Notes: generated by a model from the letters alone, not told the origin. A stretch of 64,000 nt of DNA from CBFDBF01 sp050304615 (GCA_050304615.1 JBNLDW010000012.1:124001-188000); one strand, 5' to 3'; shown: positions 8,992-18,208, counted from the first letter of the stretch. A program made the numbers and translations.

Positions 8992-9985
8992 CATAGCGCC
9001 ATTTCCCACTTACCCCTGGCTGCAAGATATCTGGAAGCAGCTACTACAGGCCCTAACAGCTGGTCGTATGCCACATGCACTGTTGTTATCTGGCAATAGG
9101 GGAGTGGGCAAACATGGACTGGCAGAATCCTTGGCCTACTCCCTGCTCTGTACAGACAGAGATGCCACCAACGGCCAGCCTTGTGACCGCTGTAAGGGCT
9201 GTCAGCTGCGTCTGGCAGAGACCCACCCAGACCTGCATCGCATAGTACCGGAGGAGCAGGGTAAGGCGATCAAGATAGATACCATTAGGGCGTTTACCGA
9301 GCAGGAGGGACTAACTGCTCATTCTGGGGGCTATAAGGTTGTACTTATCGAGCCGGCCGATGCCATGAGCAATGAGGCCGCCAACAGTCTGCTCAAGACT
9401 CTGGAAGAGCCAGTGGCCTGGACCATTATTGTGTTGATAACATCCAAACCAGGCAGCCTTCCGGCCACTATACGTAGTCGTTGTCAGCAGATTGTACTTG
9501 GGGCGCCGCAAAAGGATATTGCACTGGGTTGGTTACAGCAGCAGATAGACCCGAATATCAATGCCGAGACCCTGCTACAACTTGCAGCTGGGGCTCCAAT
9601 TAGGGCAGCTCAACTGGCTGACAAGGAACTGTTGCAACGGAGGGTCGAGATGCTGGATGAGTTTGTAGGCCTGCTAGAGGATCGAGAGGATCCGGTTGTA
9701 GTTGCCGGAAAATGGGAAAAACTTGATCCAGATCTATATTTACAGTGGCTTAGCGGTTGGGTGATTGATATGCTGCGTCTGAAGATGGCATCTGATCCTC
9801 CTAACCTGATCAACCTGGGGCAGACTGATCGCTTGCATGCGGTAGCTGAAAAGCTAGACTTAAGACAGCTGTATAATCTGTTGGACCGACTGTACGATGC
9901 ACATAGGGCAACCGGCAGTACACTAAATCTACGCCTGTTACTGGAAGGGTTGCTATTACAGTTGGCAGCAACCAGGCAAGCATAA
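8984..9985 (+). CDS. holB: DNA polymerase III delta' subunit
   Basis: This is the clamp-loader subunit that, with delta and tau/gamma, opens the beta clamp. The 333-residue protein has a degenerate P-loop (SGNRGVGKHG), a zinc module CDRCKGCQL, and the SRC-type motif RSRCQQIV that places the arginine finger. NSLLKTLEEP is diagnostic of the family. tmk, pilZ and tatD flank it in the conserved order. Confidence 0.96.
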   Translation: MDNIAPFPTYPWLQDIWKQLLQALTAGRMPHALLLSGNRGVGKHGLAESLAYSLLCTDRDATNGQPCDRCKGCQLRLAETHPDLHRIVPEEQGKAIKIDTIRAFTEQEGLTAHSGGYKVVLIEPADAMSNEAANSLLKTLEEPVAWTIIVLITSKPGSLPATIRSRCQQIVLGAPQKDIALGWLQQQIDPNINAETLLQLAAGAPIRAAQLADKELLQRRVEMLDEFVGLLEDREDPVVVAGKWEKLDPDLYLQWLSGWVIDMLRLKMASDPPNLINLGQTDRLHAVAEKLDLRQLYNLLDRLYDAHRATGSTLNLRLLLEGLLLQLAATRQA

Positions 9986-9999
9986 TAAGAGCGGGAGTT

Positions 10000-10362
10000 A
10001 TGACACAGAATAAAGGTATGCCAGGTGGGAGTCAGGGTATTCTATCTCTGACCATCAAGAACCATAAGGCGCTCTATGCCGCCTACATGAAGTTTATTGA
10101 AAATGGTGGCCTGTTTATACCCACCAATAAAGAGTACAAACTTGGGGACGAGGTATTTATGCTGCTTACCCTTATGGATGAGAGTGAGCGTATACCAGTC
10201 GCTGGGAAGATTGTCTGGATCACCCCACAGGGTGCTGAAGGTAACCGTGCTGCCGGTATCGGTGTACAGTTCAGCCCCCAAGATGATGGTATGGTAAGAA
10301 GCAAGATAGAGACATATCTGGCCGGTTCCCTGAAATCTGAAGACCAGACCCACACCATGTGA
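10000..10362 (+). CDS. pilZ: Type IV pilus PilZ protein
   Basis: A single PilZ-domain protein of 120 residues located between holB and tatD, the exact site of pilZ in Pseudomonas and related bacteria. The canonical PilZ of this locus does not bind cyclic-di-GMP but acts with FimX/PilB in type IV pilus assembly. Consistent with that, the N-terminal RxxxR switch is missing here and only the hydrophobic beta-barrel part (GIGVQFSP) is visible. GGGAG lies before the ATG. No other pilus gene is in the window. Confidence 0.92.
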   Translation: MTQNKGMPGGSQGILSLTIKNHKALYAAYMKFIENGGLFIPTNKEYKLGDEVFMLLTLMDESERIPVAGKIVWITPQGAEGNRAAGIGVQFSPQDDGMVRSKIETYLAGSLKSEDQTHTM

Positions 10363-10368
10363 CCGCGA

Positions 10369-11148
10369 GTGCTAATAGATTCACACTGTCACCTTGATCG
10401 ACTTGATCTAAGGTCATTCAATAACTCCTTCGAACATCTGATCCAGGCCACACAAGAGGCCGGAGTAGGGCACATGCTCTGTGTCTCAATAGATATGGAT
10501 AATTATCCCGCCATGCTGGCCTTGGTGGAGGATTATCAGCAGATATCAATCTCAGTTGGAGTGCATCCAAATGAAGTAGAGCGTCGGGAAGCTGATCCTG
10601 GGGAATTAGAGCGGCTGGCAGCCCACCCAAAGAATGTTGCTATCGGCGAGACAGGCCTGGACTATTTTCGCAGCAAAGGTGACCTGGAGTGGCAACACAA
10701 TCGCTTCCGCCAACATATTGCCGCTGCACGCAGTTGTGGCAAACCGCTTATCATCCATACCAGAGAGGCAAAACAAGATACCATCCGCATAATGCAGGAA
10801 GAGGATGCGCGTGATGTCGGCGGAGTCATGCACTGCTTTACAGAAGATTGGGAGATGGCACAGCAGGCGCTGGATATGGGCTTCTATATCTCTTTTTCTG
10901 GCATCATCACCTTCAACAGCGCCACAGAGCTGCGGCAGGTAGCGCAGCAGGTACCTGCAGACCGTCTGCTAATCGAGACCGACGCTCCATATCTTGCCCC
11001 GGTACCACATCGTGGGAAGCCAAATCTTCCGGCCTACGTTGGCCTTGTTGCTGACTGTCTGGCCGAATTAAGGGGAAGTTCACGTGAAGAGATAGCAGCT
11101 ATTACCGGTGATAATTTCAGGCGGCTGTTTAAACCCTTGAAGGGATAG
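10369..11148 (+). CDS. tatD: TatD family metal-dependent hydrolase
   Basis: A TIM-barrel metallohydrolase of 259 residues of the TatD/YcfH group; members show 3'-5' exonuclease or D-aminoacyl-tRNA deacylase-like activity. The metal ligands lie in DSHCHLDR, GETGLDYF, HTREA, HCFT and ETDAPYLAP. The start is GTG at 10369, six bases after pilZ, with no strong ribosome binding site, so it is probably read through coupling with pilZ. In E. coli the same family (ycfH) follows holB, so ycfH orthology is likely. Confidence 0.93.
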   Translation: MLIDSHCHLDRLDLRSFNNSFEHLIQATQEAGVGHMLCVSIDMDNYPAMLALVEDYQQISISVGVHPNEVERREADPGELERLAAHPKNVAIGETGLDYFRSKGDLEWQHNRFRQHIAAARSCGKPLIIHTREAKQDTIRIMQEEDARDVGGVMHCFTEDWEMAQQALDMGFYISFSGIITFNSATELRQVAQQVPADRLLIETDAPYLAPVPHRGKPNLPAYVGLVADCLAELRGSSREEIAAITGDNFRRLFKPLKG

Positions 11149-11526
11149 GACAGACATAGCCAGCGTAGAGCTATTCTTGGTGTTTAAGCCATATCGGTAA
11201 TAGCGCATAATGTATATTATGTTAAATGATATGCAGTAGCAGTAATGGAACTAGCTAGTTTCATCCACGTTCATTGTCCTCATACAATGGCGGCACCATG
11301 TAAAAAATTATGACAATCATCAATCCCCTCTTTTATCAGCAAATTATGTACGAGTCATGAACGTAAATTTTACTTGCATTTCCCTGATTTACGCATAAAA
11401 TCGCTCCTCTCTTTTTTACCCTGTGGGGATTTATGTTTCTTTACTAACCGGGCGTCTCTCCTAAAGCGACGCCGGCTGTTTTTTAACGACGTTGTTTTTA
11501 TTATTTTATTTAGGAGAGTACCTTTA
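11149..11526 (+). promoter_or_regulatory. Gene-free region and leader upstream of speD
   Basis: These 378 bases carry no gene. A 16-base palindrome CATAAT-GTAT-ATTATG (11206-11221) could be a protein-binding site. A possible promoter has TTGCAT (11374-11379), a 16-base spacer and TAAAAT (11396-11401); the -35 is weak. That would give a leader of about 120 bases before speD. The leader contains the hairpin listed separately and a good ribosome binding site AGGAGAG (11512-11518), eight bases before the speD ATG. Confidence 0.45.
11448..11484 (+). terminator. Terminator-like hairpin in the speD leader
   Basis: Stem GGCGTC (11451-11456) pairs with GACGCC (11468-11473), extended by CC/GG with one bulged base, and six T residues follow at 11479-11484. 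It sits between the likely promoter and the speD ribosome binding site, so it could act as an attenuator rather than as the end of tatD transcription. The stem is short. Confidence 0.4.
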
Positions 11527-12003
11527 ATGGGGCAAAAAGCTTCTGAGGCGCTTGATAGCGTTATTCATTTACAGTCCACACCCTCTCTCGCCGCTAAAGC
11601 GACGGGATTTTCCGCCGGTATAGAATGTGAAGATCACTTCACAAGTCGGAACGGCATCGAGTTTGCAGGCACTCACCTGATCCTAGATTTTTGGGGGGCC
11701 TCCGGTCTAGACGAATTGGATCGTATGGATCGAGCCATGCGTGAAGCGATTGAGGTATCTGGTGCCACGCTACTACATATCCACCTACACCACTTTACAC
11801 CAAATGGTGGTATTTCAGGAGTTGCAGTACTCGCAGAATCTCACATCAGTGTGCACACTTGGCCGGAGCGTAATTATGCCGCCTTTGATATCTTTATGTG
11901 TGGCGATGCAACACCGGAAATGGCAATACCAGTTTTAAAGCGCGCATTCTGTCCCGAACGTATGGTGATCGGTGAACACCTACGAGGAGTAGTCAACAAA
12001 TGA
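11527..12003 (+). CDS. speD: S-adenosylmethionine decarboxylase proenzyme
   Basis: This enzyme makes decarboxylated AdoMet, the aminopropyl donor for spermidine. It is the short class 1b prokaryotic form (158 residues). Self-cleavage should occur before Ser105 in AESHISVHTWPE, which becomes the pyruvoyl group; the catalytic His and Cys are present in HTWPE and FMCGDAT. The frame is open upstream to 11374, but AGGAGAG eight bases before ATG 11527 fixes the start. The stop overlaps the speE start (ATGA). Confidence 0.95.
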   Translation: MGQKASEALDSVIHLQSTPSLAAKATGFSAGIECEDHFTSRNGIEFAGTHLILDFWGASGLDELDRMDRAMREAIEVSGATLLHIHLHHFTPNGGISGVAVLAESHISVHTWPERNYAAFDIFMCGDATPEMAIPVLKRAFCPERMVIGEHLRGVVNK

Positions 12004-12854
12004 GTAAGGTGTTCAACGAGACACTCTATGATGCTCTGAATCAAAGTTTTCGTATTGATAAGCTCTATTTCGAACAGAAGACAGATCATCAGCACCTGAT
12101 GATCTTTCACAATGCCTTCCTCGGCCGTGTAATGACCCTGGATGGAGTTGTACAAACCACAGAGAAGGATGAGTTCATATACCATGAGATGATGGCCCAT
12201 GTGCCGATCCTGGCCCATGGCAGCGCACGCAATGTGCTCATCATTGGTGGTGGTGACGGCGGTATGCTACGTGAAGTGGCAAGACATTCAGCTGTAGAAC
12301 AGATCACCATGGTGGAGATTGATGCTGCTGTGGTCGATATGGCGAAGACTTACCTACCAAACCACTCAGATGGTGCCTTTGATGATGCTAGGCTAGAATT
12401 GGTAATTGCCGATGGCATGGATTTCGCGCGTGATACCGATAAGCGCTTCGACGTCATCATCTCAGACAGTACAGATCCTATTGGTCCTGGAGAGGTGTTA
12501 TTCACAGAAGATTTCTATGGACAGTGCAAGCGAATCCTGAAGCCAGGTGGTGTGATCGCAACCCAGAATGGCGTGCCCTTCTTTCAGATTGATGAGGTCC
12601 TACACACTGCCAGACGTATGGGGCAGCACTTTGCAGATCAAACCTTCTACTCAGCGGCAGTCCCCACCTACTATGGGGGAGTCATGACCTTTGCCTGGGG
12701 CAGTGATGATACCTCTCTGCGTCGACATGATATTGCTACCCTGCGGCAACGTTTCGAATTATCTGGCATAGCCACTCGCTACTATACCCCTGAGATCCAT
12801 CAGGCGAGCTTTGCCCTGCCCCGCTACGTTTTGGATGCCCTCGCGCAGGGATGA
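12000..12854 (+). CDS. speE: Spermidine synthase
   Basis: This aminopropyltransferase joins putrescine with decarboxylated AdoMet and releases methylthioadenosine. The 284 residues contain the glycine-rich GGGDGGMLREV motif for the nucleoside, an acidic MVEID, and the active-site aspartates in ADGMDF and SDSTDPIGPGE. It overlaps speD by four bases and is followed after three bases by a decarboxylase, giving a complete spermidine operon. The MTA by-product can feed the methylthioinosine phosphorylase at 17.4 kb. Confidence 0.96.
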   Translation: MSKVFNETLYDALNQSFRIDKLYFEQKTDHQHLMIFHNAFLGRVMTLDGVVQTTEKDEFIYHEMMAHVPILAHGSARNVLIIGGGDGGMLREVARHSAVEQITMVEIDAAVVDMAKTYLPNHSDGAFDDARLELVIADGMDFARDTDKRFDVIISDSTDPIGPGEVLFTEDFYGQCKRILKPGGVIATQNGVPFFQIDEVLHTARRMGQHFADQTFYSAAVPTYYGGVMTFAWGSDDTSLRRHDIATLRQRFELSGIATRYYTPEIHQASFALPRYVLDALAQG

Positions 12855-12857
12855 CCC

Positions 12858-14015
12858 TTGAACGATCGGGTCATTCGTCTTGGTGGCAGTGAGGATGAGC
12901 AAGAGTATTATCGTGCGCTAGTAGCTGAACATGGCTCTCCTTTGCTGATTTTGGATTGTGATGAACTGCGTAGGCGCTACAAACTACTGCAGAATCATCT
13001 CCCTGGGGCAGATCTATATTATGCCATTAAGGCCTTTGCCCATCCGGCCTCCCTGGAAGTACTAAGCGAGATGGGGGCACACTTTGATGTGGCCTCTGCT
13101 GGTGAAATTGATCTGCTTAGGGACCTGAAGATCAGCGGCAGGCGTACTATTCACACTCATCCGATCAAGAAGGACGCCGACATCAAGGCTGCCCTGAGGG
13201 GCGGCTCCACTACCTTTGTAGTGGATAATATTGATGAGTTAAAAAAGCTGATCCCCTACAAACAGCGCATCGGACTGCTGTTGCGAGTGAGTTTCCGCAG
13301 TGATACCGCCAAGGTAGATCTGTCGCGCAAATTCGGCTGTGCCCCGGATCAGGTACTGGAACTAGTACAACAGGCCGCCGCATTGGGTGTCCATGTACGC
13401 GGGCTCTCTTTCCATGTCGGCTCCCAGAGCCTCACGCCAGACACCCACGTAGACGCTATCAAGTGCTGTGCCACCCTGATACAGGAGATTGAAGAGCGAG
13501 AGAATCGCCCCATGGATGTACTGGATATAGGCGGTGGTTTTCCAGTGGACTACGCTATGACTGGTTTCGATGCGGACAGGTATTTCACGCCGATCCGTAC
13601 CGCATTGAAAAAACTTCCAAAGCATATCAGCATTATCGCTGAACCTGGACGCTTCCTGATCGCCCCAGCCGTCACAGGTATCAGCACGGTCACTGGCAAG
13701 GCCCGGCGTGGAGAGTATCTATGGTACTACCTCGATGACGGCATCTATGGCTCCTACAGTGGACAGCTGTTTGACCATACACTCTATCCTCTACAGATAT
13801 TCAACGACTCACCTGAACGCCAGGCATCGATTCTAGCAGGGCCCACCTGCGACAGTATCGATATTATTGCGGATGATGTGCAACTGCCGGTACTACAGGA
13901 GGGAGACCTAGTTATCGGGCATATGATGGGTGCCTATACCCACGCCACTGCCACTAGCTTCAACTCACTTGCTGGCGCCAAGATTGTTGTCATTAATCCT
14001 CATCCAGTAACTTGA
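12858..14015 (+). CDS. Group III PLP decarboxylase, probable ornithine decarboxylase
   Basis: An alanine-racemase-fold decarboxylase of 385 residues. Lys58 in YYAIKAF binds PLP, HVGSQ and GGGFP follow, EPGRF binds the phosphate, and Cys331 in GPTCDSID is the catalytic cysteine seen in eukaryote-like ornithine decarboxylases. Its position directly behind speDE indicates that it supplies putrescine. Lysine/ornithine decarboxylase of dual specificity or carboxynorspermidine decarboxylase are alternatives within the fold, but the CDSxD motif and length favour ornithine. The start is TTG at 12858; AGGG (12847-12850) lies seven bases before it, and no ATG is in frame nearby. Confidence 0.85.
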   Translation: MNDRVIRLGGSEDEQEYYRALVAEHGSPLLILDCDELRRRYKLLQNHLPGADLYYAIKAFAHPASLEVLSEMGAHFDVASAGEIDLLRDLKISGRRTIHTHPIKKDADIKAALRGGSTTFVVDNIDELKKLIPYKQRIGLLLRVSFRSDTAKVDLSRKFGCAPDQVLELVQQAAALGVHVRGLSFHVGSQSLTPDTHVDAIKCCATLIQEIEERENRPMDVLDIGGGFPVDYAMTGFDADRYFTPIRTALKKLPKHISIIAEPGRFLIAPAVTGISTVTGKARRGEYLWYYLDDGIYGSYSGQLFDHTLYPLQIFNDSPERQASILAGPTCDSIDIIADDVQLPVLQEGDLVIGHMMGAYTHATATSFNSLAGAKIVVINPHPVT

Positions 14016-14238
14016 TCGCGCATGTAAGAATCATCTCCTCAGGGCGATAAAGAATTTCAAGACGCAGCAAAGGTTGGTGGTCAGCGGTAATCTGATTGAT
14101 ACTATATTATATTAATAATTACAAATATATAGACGTTATATCTAATGTAAATACTAGATTCTAGATAGTGCAACGGCATTACTGAAGATGTACACTATAC
14201 TGTGCTGCCAACCGTTTAAACACTGAAGGAGAAACACC

Positions 14239-14835
14239 ATGGGAACCGCATTAATCGTCATCCTGGTGGTTGCTGTTGCTGTAGTGCTGTATATCATCGG
14301 GATATACAACAAGCTGGTGACCCTGAAAAACCGTTATAAGAATGCCTTTGCCCAGATCGAGGTGCAGCTAAAGAGACGCTACGATCTAATCCCTAATCTG
14401 ATTGAGACGGTAAAGGGTTATCTCACCCATGAAAGAGAGACCCTGGAGGCGGTAGTCACCGCCCGTAACGCCGCCGCCAATAGTCTGGCCAAGGCCGCTG
14501 CCGACCCTTCCAATGGTGATGCCATGACCTCATTTGCTGCCGCTGAGGGACAACTGGCTGGTGCCATGGGGAAGCTAAATGTGGTTATGGAGGCCTACCC
14601 TGATCTCAAGGCCAATCAGAATATGATGCAGCTCAGCGAAGAGTTGATCACAACAGAAAACAAGGTCTCATTTGCCCGCCAGTCATTTAATGACCAGGTG
14701 ATGGCTTACAATACCTACAAACAGACCTTTCCACCCACATTCTTTGCCCCAATGTTTGGCCACTCCGAGGATGCTACCCTGCTGGAATTTGAGGACAGCG
14801 CTGAGATTCAGGCTGCCCCAAAAGTATCCTTCTAA
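14239..14835 (+). CDS. lemA: LemA family membrane protein
   Basis: A 198-residue LemA protein: an N-terminal transmembrane helix (about residues 3-22) followed by a long helical domain with the family motif YNKLVTLKNRYKNAFAQIEV and RRYDLIPNLIE. The role is not firmly known. LemA genes often precede a membrane protease or TPM-domain protein, and here the M48 protease follows after three bases. AAGGAG lies eight bases before the ATG. The 223-base AT-rich region upstream contains no gene and probably carries the promoter. Confidence 0.95.
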   Translation: MGTALIVILVVAVAVVLYIIGIYNKLVTLKNRYKNAFAQIEVQLKRRYDLIPNLIETVKGYLTHERETLEAVVTARNAAANSLAKAAADPSNGDAMTSFAAAEGQLAGAMGKLNVVMEAYPDLKANQNMMQLSEELITTENKVSFARQSFNDQVMAYNTYKQTFPPTFFAPMFGHSEDATLLEFEDSAEIQAAPKVSF

Positions 14836-14838
14836 CCT

Positions 14839-16800
14839 ATGGACTTTTTTAGCGCCCAGGATCAAGCGCGAAAAAAGACCTTCTGGCTGGTCATTCTATT
14901 TGCCCTGGCCGTTGTTGCGCTTATTGTGGTCACCAATCTGTTTCTGATGCTGGCTCTACACCTTACCGGCACGGGCACGACCAGTATGCAGCTAGCTGAA
15001 GGTGGAGCAGGTTTTTTGCAGACCCTTTCCTGGGAGCGTTTTGCCCTGGTAGGTGCTGGTGTAACGGGCGTTATTCTGTTGAGCAGCATGTTCCGTACCT
15101 GGTCTCTGGGTAAAGGAGGTAAGTCTGTCGCCGAGATGCTGGGAGGGACGCTGGTCAGTTCCGATAGCCAGGATCCTAAAGAGCGGCGCCTGCTAAATAT
15201 TGTAGAGGAGATTGCTATTGCTTCTGGTGTGCCAGTGCCATTGGTATATGTGATGGAGGAAGAGTCAGGTATCAATGCTTTCGCTGCTGGTCTGACTACG
15301 GGTGATGCAGTAGTTGCTGTTACCCGCGGCACTATGGATCAACTAAACCGGGCTGAGTTGCAGGGTGTAATCGCCCATGAGTTTAGCCATATCCTGAATG
15401 GTGATATGCGGCTGAATATGCGCCTCATAGGAGTGCTGTTCGGGATACTCATTATTGGCCTGATCGGTCGTTTCCTGATGCGTATAACCATGCACTCCGG
15501 CGGTGGCCGCTCCCGAAATAGCGGCGGCGTAGTGTTGGCGCTGATGGCTACAGGTGCTGGTCTATCTGTCCTGGGCTGGGTGGGTACCATATTTGGTAAT
15601 ATGATCAAGGCGTCGGTCAGCCGCCAGCGAGAGTATCTTGCCGATGCCTCTGCGGTGCAATTTACCCGCAACCCTGACGGTATTGCCAACGCACTAAAAA
15701 AGATTGGTGCCAGCTCCGCCGGTTCGATCATGCAACACCCAGATGCTGCCGAGTTCAGCCACGCCTACTTTGGTGATGGCATACAGCATTTCATGGGTAG
15801 CGTGTTTGCCACCCACCCTCCTCTGGAGAAACGCATACTTAAGATCCAGCCATCATGGGATGGTGAATTTATACCGCTAAAGCAGAGTGAAACAGCAGAT
15901 AAGTCTGCCGACCCGCAAGAATCGGCGGCGGCCAAAGATAGGGCCAGGATGGTAACCTATGCCACCGTTTTGGCAGGTGGTATGGAAAGCATCAACCAGG
16001 CTGGTCGTATTTCTGATCATAATATCTCCTTTGCGGCAGATCTTGTACAGCAGCTACCTGAAGCGGTTAGAAATGCAGTACGTGAACCGCACGATGCACG
16101 TGCAATCATCTACGCCCTGCTGATAGATCAGGATGAAGGTCAGGCAGTCCATCAGTTGAAACTCATTGCTGACAAGGTAGAGAAGAGCATTATATTTGAC
16201 CAGACCCTCTCCCTGCTACACGCCGTACACAAGCTAGAGAGCAGATTCCGCCTGCCTCTGATAGATATGGCCATGCCCGCCCTAAGGCAGCTATCTTCCG
16301 AACAGTACCAGAGGTTCAAAAAGAACCTCAATACCCTGATTCATGCCGATAACCACGTGAGTATGTTTGAGTGGGCCCTGCATAAAATAGTGGTATGTAA
16401 CCTGGATCTTGATTTTGAACGCAGATACACCTTTTCGGGAAAATATAGCCATATAAAGCAGCTCAGCAAAGAATGCTCTGTGCTGTTGAGTTATCTCGCA
16501 CGGGTCACCCCTGAGGCAGACCAACAACAGGCAATACAAGCAGCAATGGAACAACTGGATGGTATACAGCTTGAATTGTTGCCTGATGATCAGGTATCGC
16601 TTGATAAGCTGGACAGAGCGGCTCACAAGCTGGCAAAGCTAAAGCCACTGCTGAAGCCTCAACTACTCAAGGCATGTGCTGCCTGTATTGCGGCAGATGA
16701 GAAAGTAACCGCCAATGAGATGGAGTTGCTACGGGCACTCTCTGCACTGCTGGATTGTCCCCTGCCCCCGCTGCCGGAAAATCTTCCATATACTAACTAG
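14839..16800 (+). CDS. Membrane M48 metalloprotease with long C-terminal tail
   Basis: An HtpX/Ste24-related zinc protease of 653 residues. The helices are near residues 13-36 and 60-78, with two more after the active site (about 196-214 and 230-250). HEFSH (His180, Glu181, His184) is the zinc site, and REYLADASAV carries the third ligand. Ordinary HtpX is about 290 residues; here some 300 residues follow the protease domain. The last part (CIAADEKVTANEMELLRAL) resembles a TerB-type helical domain. With LemA it forms a two-gene unit, likely for envelope protein quality control. The substrate is unknown. Confidence 0.88.
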   Translation: MDFFSAQDQARKKTFWLVILFALAVVALIVVTNLFLMLALHLTGTGTTSMQLAEGGAGFLQTLSWERFALVGAGVTGVILLSSMFRTWSLGKGGKSVAEMLGGTLVSSDSQDPKERRLLNIVEEIAIASGVPVPLVYVMEEESGINAFAAGLTTGDAVVAVTRGTMDQLNRAELQGVIAHEFSHILNGDMRLNMRLIGVLFGILIIGLIGRFLMRITMHSGGGRSRNSGGVVLALMATGAGLSVLGWVGTIFGNMIKASVSRQREYLADASAVQFTRNPDGIANALKKIGASSAGSIMQHPDAAEFSHAYFGDGIQHFMGSVFATHPPLEKRILKIQPSWDGEFIPLKQSETADKSADPQESAAAKDRARMVTYATVLAGGMESINQAGRISDHNISFAADLVQQLPEAVRNAVREPHDARAIIYALLIDQDEGQAVHQLKLIADKVEKSIIFDQTLSLLHAVHKLESRFRLPLIDMAMPALRQLSSEQYQRFKKNLNTLIHADNHVSMFEWALHKIVVCNLDLDFERRYTFSGKYSHIKQLSKECSVLLSYLARVTPEADQQQAIQAAMEQLDGIQLELLPDDQVSLDKLDRAAHKLAKLKPLLKPQLLKACAACIAADEKVTANEMELLRALSALLDCPLPPLPENLPYTN

Positions 16801-16857
16801 CATCGTCATGCCGCGACTTGATTGCGGGATTCAATGGTCCTTAAGTTAGATTGGTAG

Positions 16858-17402
16858 TTAGTTTCGTAGCCCTTTTACCTCAGAGCTTTTTATACTTTCC
16901 CTGCAATGGCTACGAGCCTATTTCTTTTGCTTGCCCAAAAGAAAATAGGCGAAAGAAAAGGGCAACCGAGTGTTTCCGTCCTGCGGATACCCTGCGCTTC
17001 TCGTTTTAAGCGGGGCTGTCCATAAGGGGCGTCCCTGCCCCTATGGACAGGAGCGACATCCCTGTCGCTCCCCTTCGGGCCATTTCCGCTTATAACTGCG
17101 ATGCTCGGCGGAACACACGGTATTAGGGTGGCCATCCCAAACCCGTTCGACGCAGCCGAGCACCGCAACGATTGAGGGAGATGGCCCAAAGGGGCGCCAC
17201 AGGGAAGTGGCGCCTCCATCGCGAGCAAGGGATTGCTCGTCGATGGAGCCCCTGAGATCGTGAGGCGCGTAGGGAATCCGAAGGACAAGTCGCCGGGCGC
17301 GGTTTTCTTTCGTCCCTTTCTTTTACGCGTATAAAAGAAAGGGACTCGCAGCCAGGCATAAGTGCAAATGAAGAGAGCAAAAGCCTGAGGCTGCGAAACT
17401 AA
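16858..17402 (+). repeat. 545-bp hairpin-rich element with terminal inverted repeats (MITE-like)
   Basis: The 637 bases between the M48 gene and mtnP hold no credible gene. Ends TTAGTTTCGTAGCC (16858-16871) and GGCTGCGAAACTAA (17389-17402) are inverted repeats matching 13 of 14. Inside are six strong hairpins: 16916-16950; 17018-17048; 17050-17071; 17191-17216; 17216-17246; and 17312-17345, the last with perfect 14-base arms. The four inner ones all have GGGA/TCCC in or near the loop. The GC content of the middle is higher than that of the surrounding genes. This looks like a dispersed non-autonomous element; no transposase and no clear target duplication are visible. Confidence 0.65.
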
Positions 17403-17437
17403 TTACAGAAACCGCTATAACAATAGAAAAGGCCCGA

Positions 17438-18178
17438 CTAAAACGATAACGCCAATACAAGTTGCCGTACCCGCTCCATACCGGTTAGGAGGCTATGTTC
17501 GATATCCTCCATGGTGATCGCTCCACCATTTCCTCTGCCAGCAGCCCAGTTTGCCACCACGGAACAACTTGCATAGCATAGCTCCAATTCTCTGGCCAAA
17601 GCTGCCTCCGGCATACCGGTCATCCCTACCAAATCACACCCATCCCGCTCCAGTTTATTGATCTCCATGGCTGTCTCCAAACGTGGCCCTTGAGTAGCCC
17701 CATAGGTACCACCAGATATGACCTCTTGTTGTGATCTGATGCCCGCCTCCAGCAGCGCCTGCCGCAACTCCTCACAGTAGGGTTCGGTAAAATCTATATG
17801 GGTCACATGGTTTAGCTCATCCTCAAAAAAGGTGTGTCCCCTACCCCAGGTGTAATCGATAATCTGATCTGGAATTACAATATAACCTGGTGCCATAGCG
17901 GCATTAATTCCGCCGACAGCGGCTATCCCCAAGACCCGGTTGACGCCAATCTGCTTGACTGCCCACATATTGGCTCGATAGTTGATTTGGTGTGGTGGTA
18001 TGGTATGTCCAGTACCATGTCTTGGCAGGAATGCTACTTCCATACCATCTAGCATACCAAATGTAATTGGAGCCGACGGTTCGCCATAGGGGGTGTGAAT
18101 TACCTCACGCCGAGTAATCTCTAACGTCTCCATAGCAGTCAGACCGGATCCGCCGATTATCGCCAGTTCAGTAGTCAT
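17438..18178 (-). CDS. S-methyl-5'-thioinosine phosphorylase
   Basis: A trimeric PNP/MTAP-type phosphorylase of 246 residues. GGSGL and RHGTGH bind phosphate, PHQINYRAN is the MTAP-group signature, and MTGMPEAALARELEL contacts the nucleoside. The sequence is closest to the Pseudomonas PA3004 type, which prefers methylthioinosine over methylthioadenosine. It would yield hypoxanthine and methylthioribose-1-phosphate. The gene directly upstream is hypoxanthine phosphoribosyltransferase, which supports that specificity; the deaminase converting MTA to MTI is not in the window. MTA phosphorylase remains the alternative. Confidence 0.87.
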   Translation of the reverse strand: MTTELAIIGGSGLTAMETLEITRREVIHTPYGEPSAPITFGMLDGMEVAFLPRHGTGHTIPPHQINYRANMWAVKQIGVNRVLGIAAVGGINAAMAPGYIVIPDQIIDYTWGRGHTFFEDELNHVTHIDFTEPYCEELRQALLEAGIRSQQEVISGGTYGATQGPRLETAMEINKLERDGCDLVGMTGMPEAALARELELCYASCSVVANWAAGRGNGGAITMEDIEHSLLTGMERVRQLVLALSF

Positions 18179-18208
18179 CGCAGTTATCTCTCTTCCTAGT
18201 ATTTGTTG

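Noticed and set aside
16890..17380. - strand frames of 85-132 codons in the hairpin element
   Set aside because: They run through inverted repeats, overlap each other and have low-complexity, Arg/Pro/Ser-rich translations, as expected of a structured non-coding repeat.
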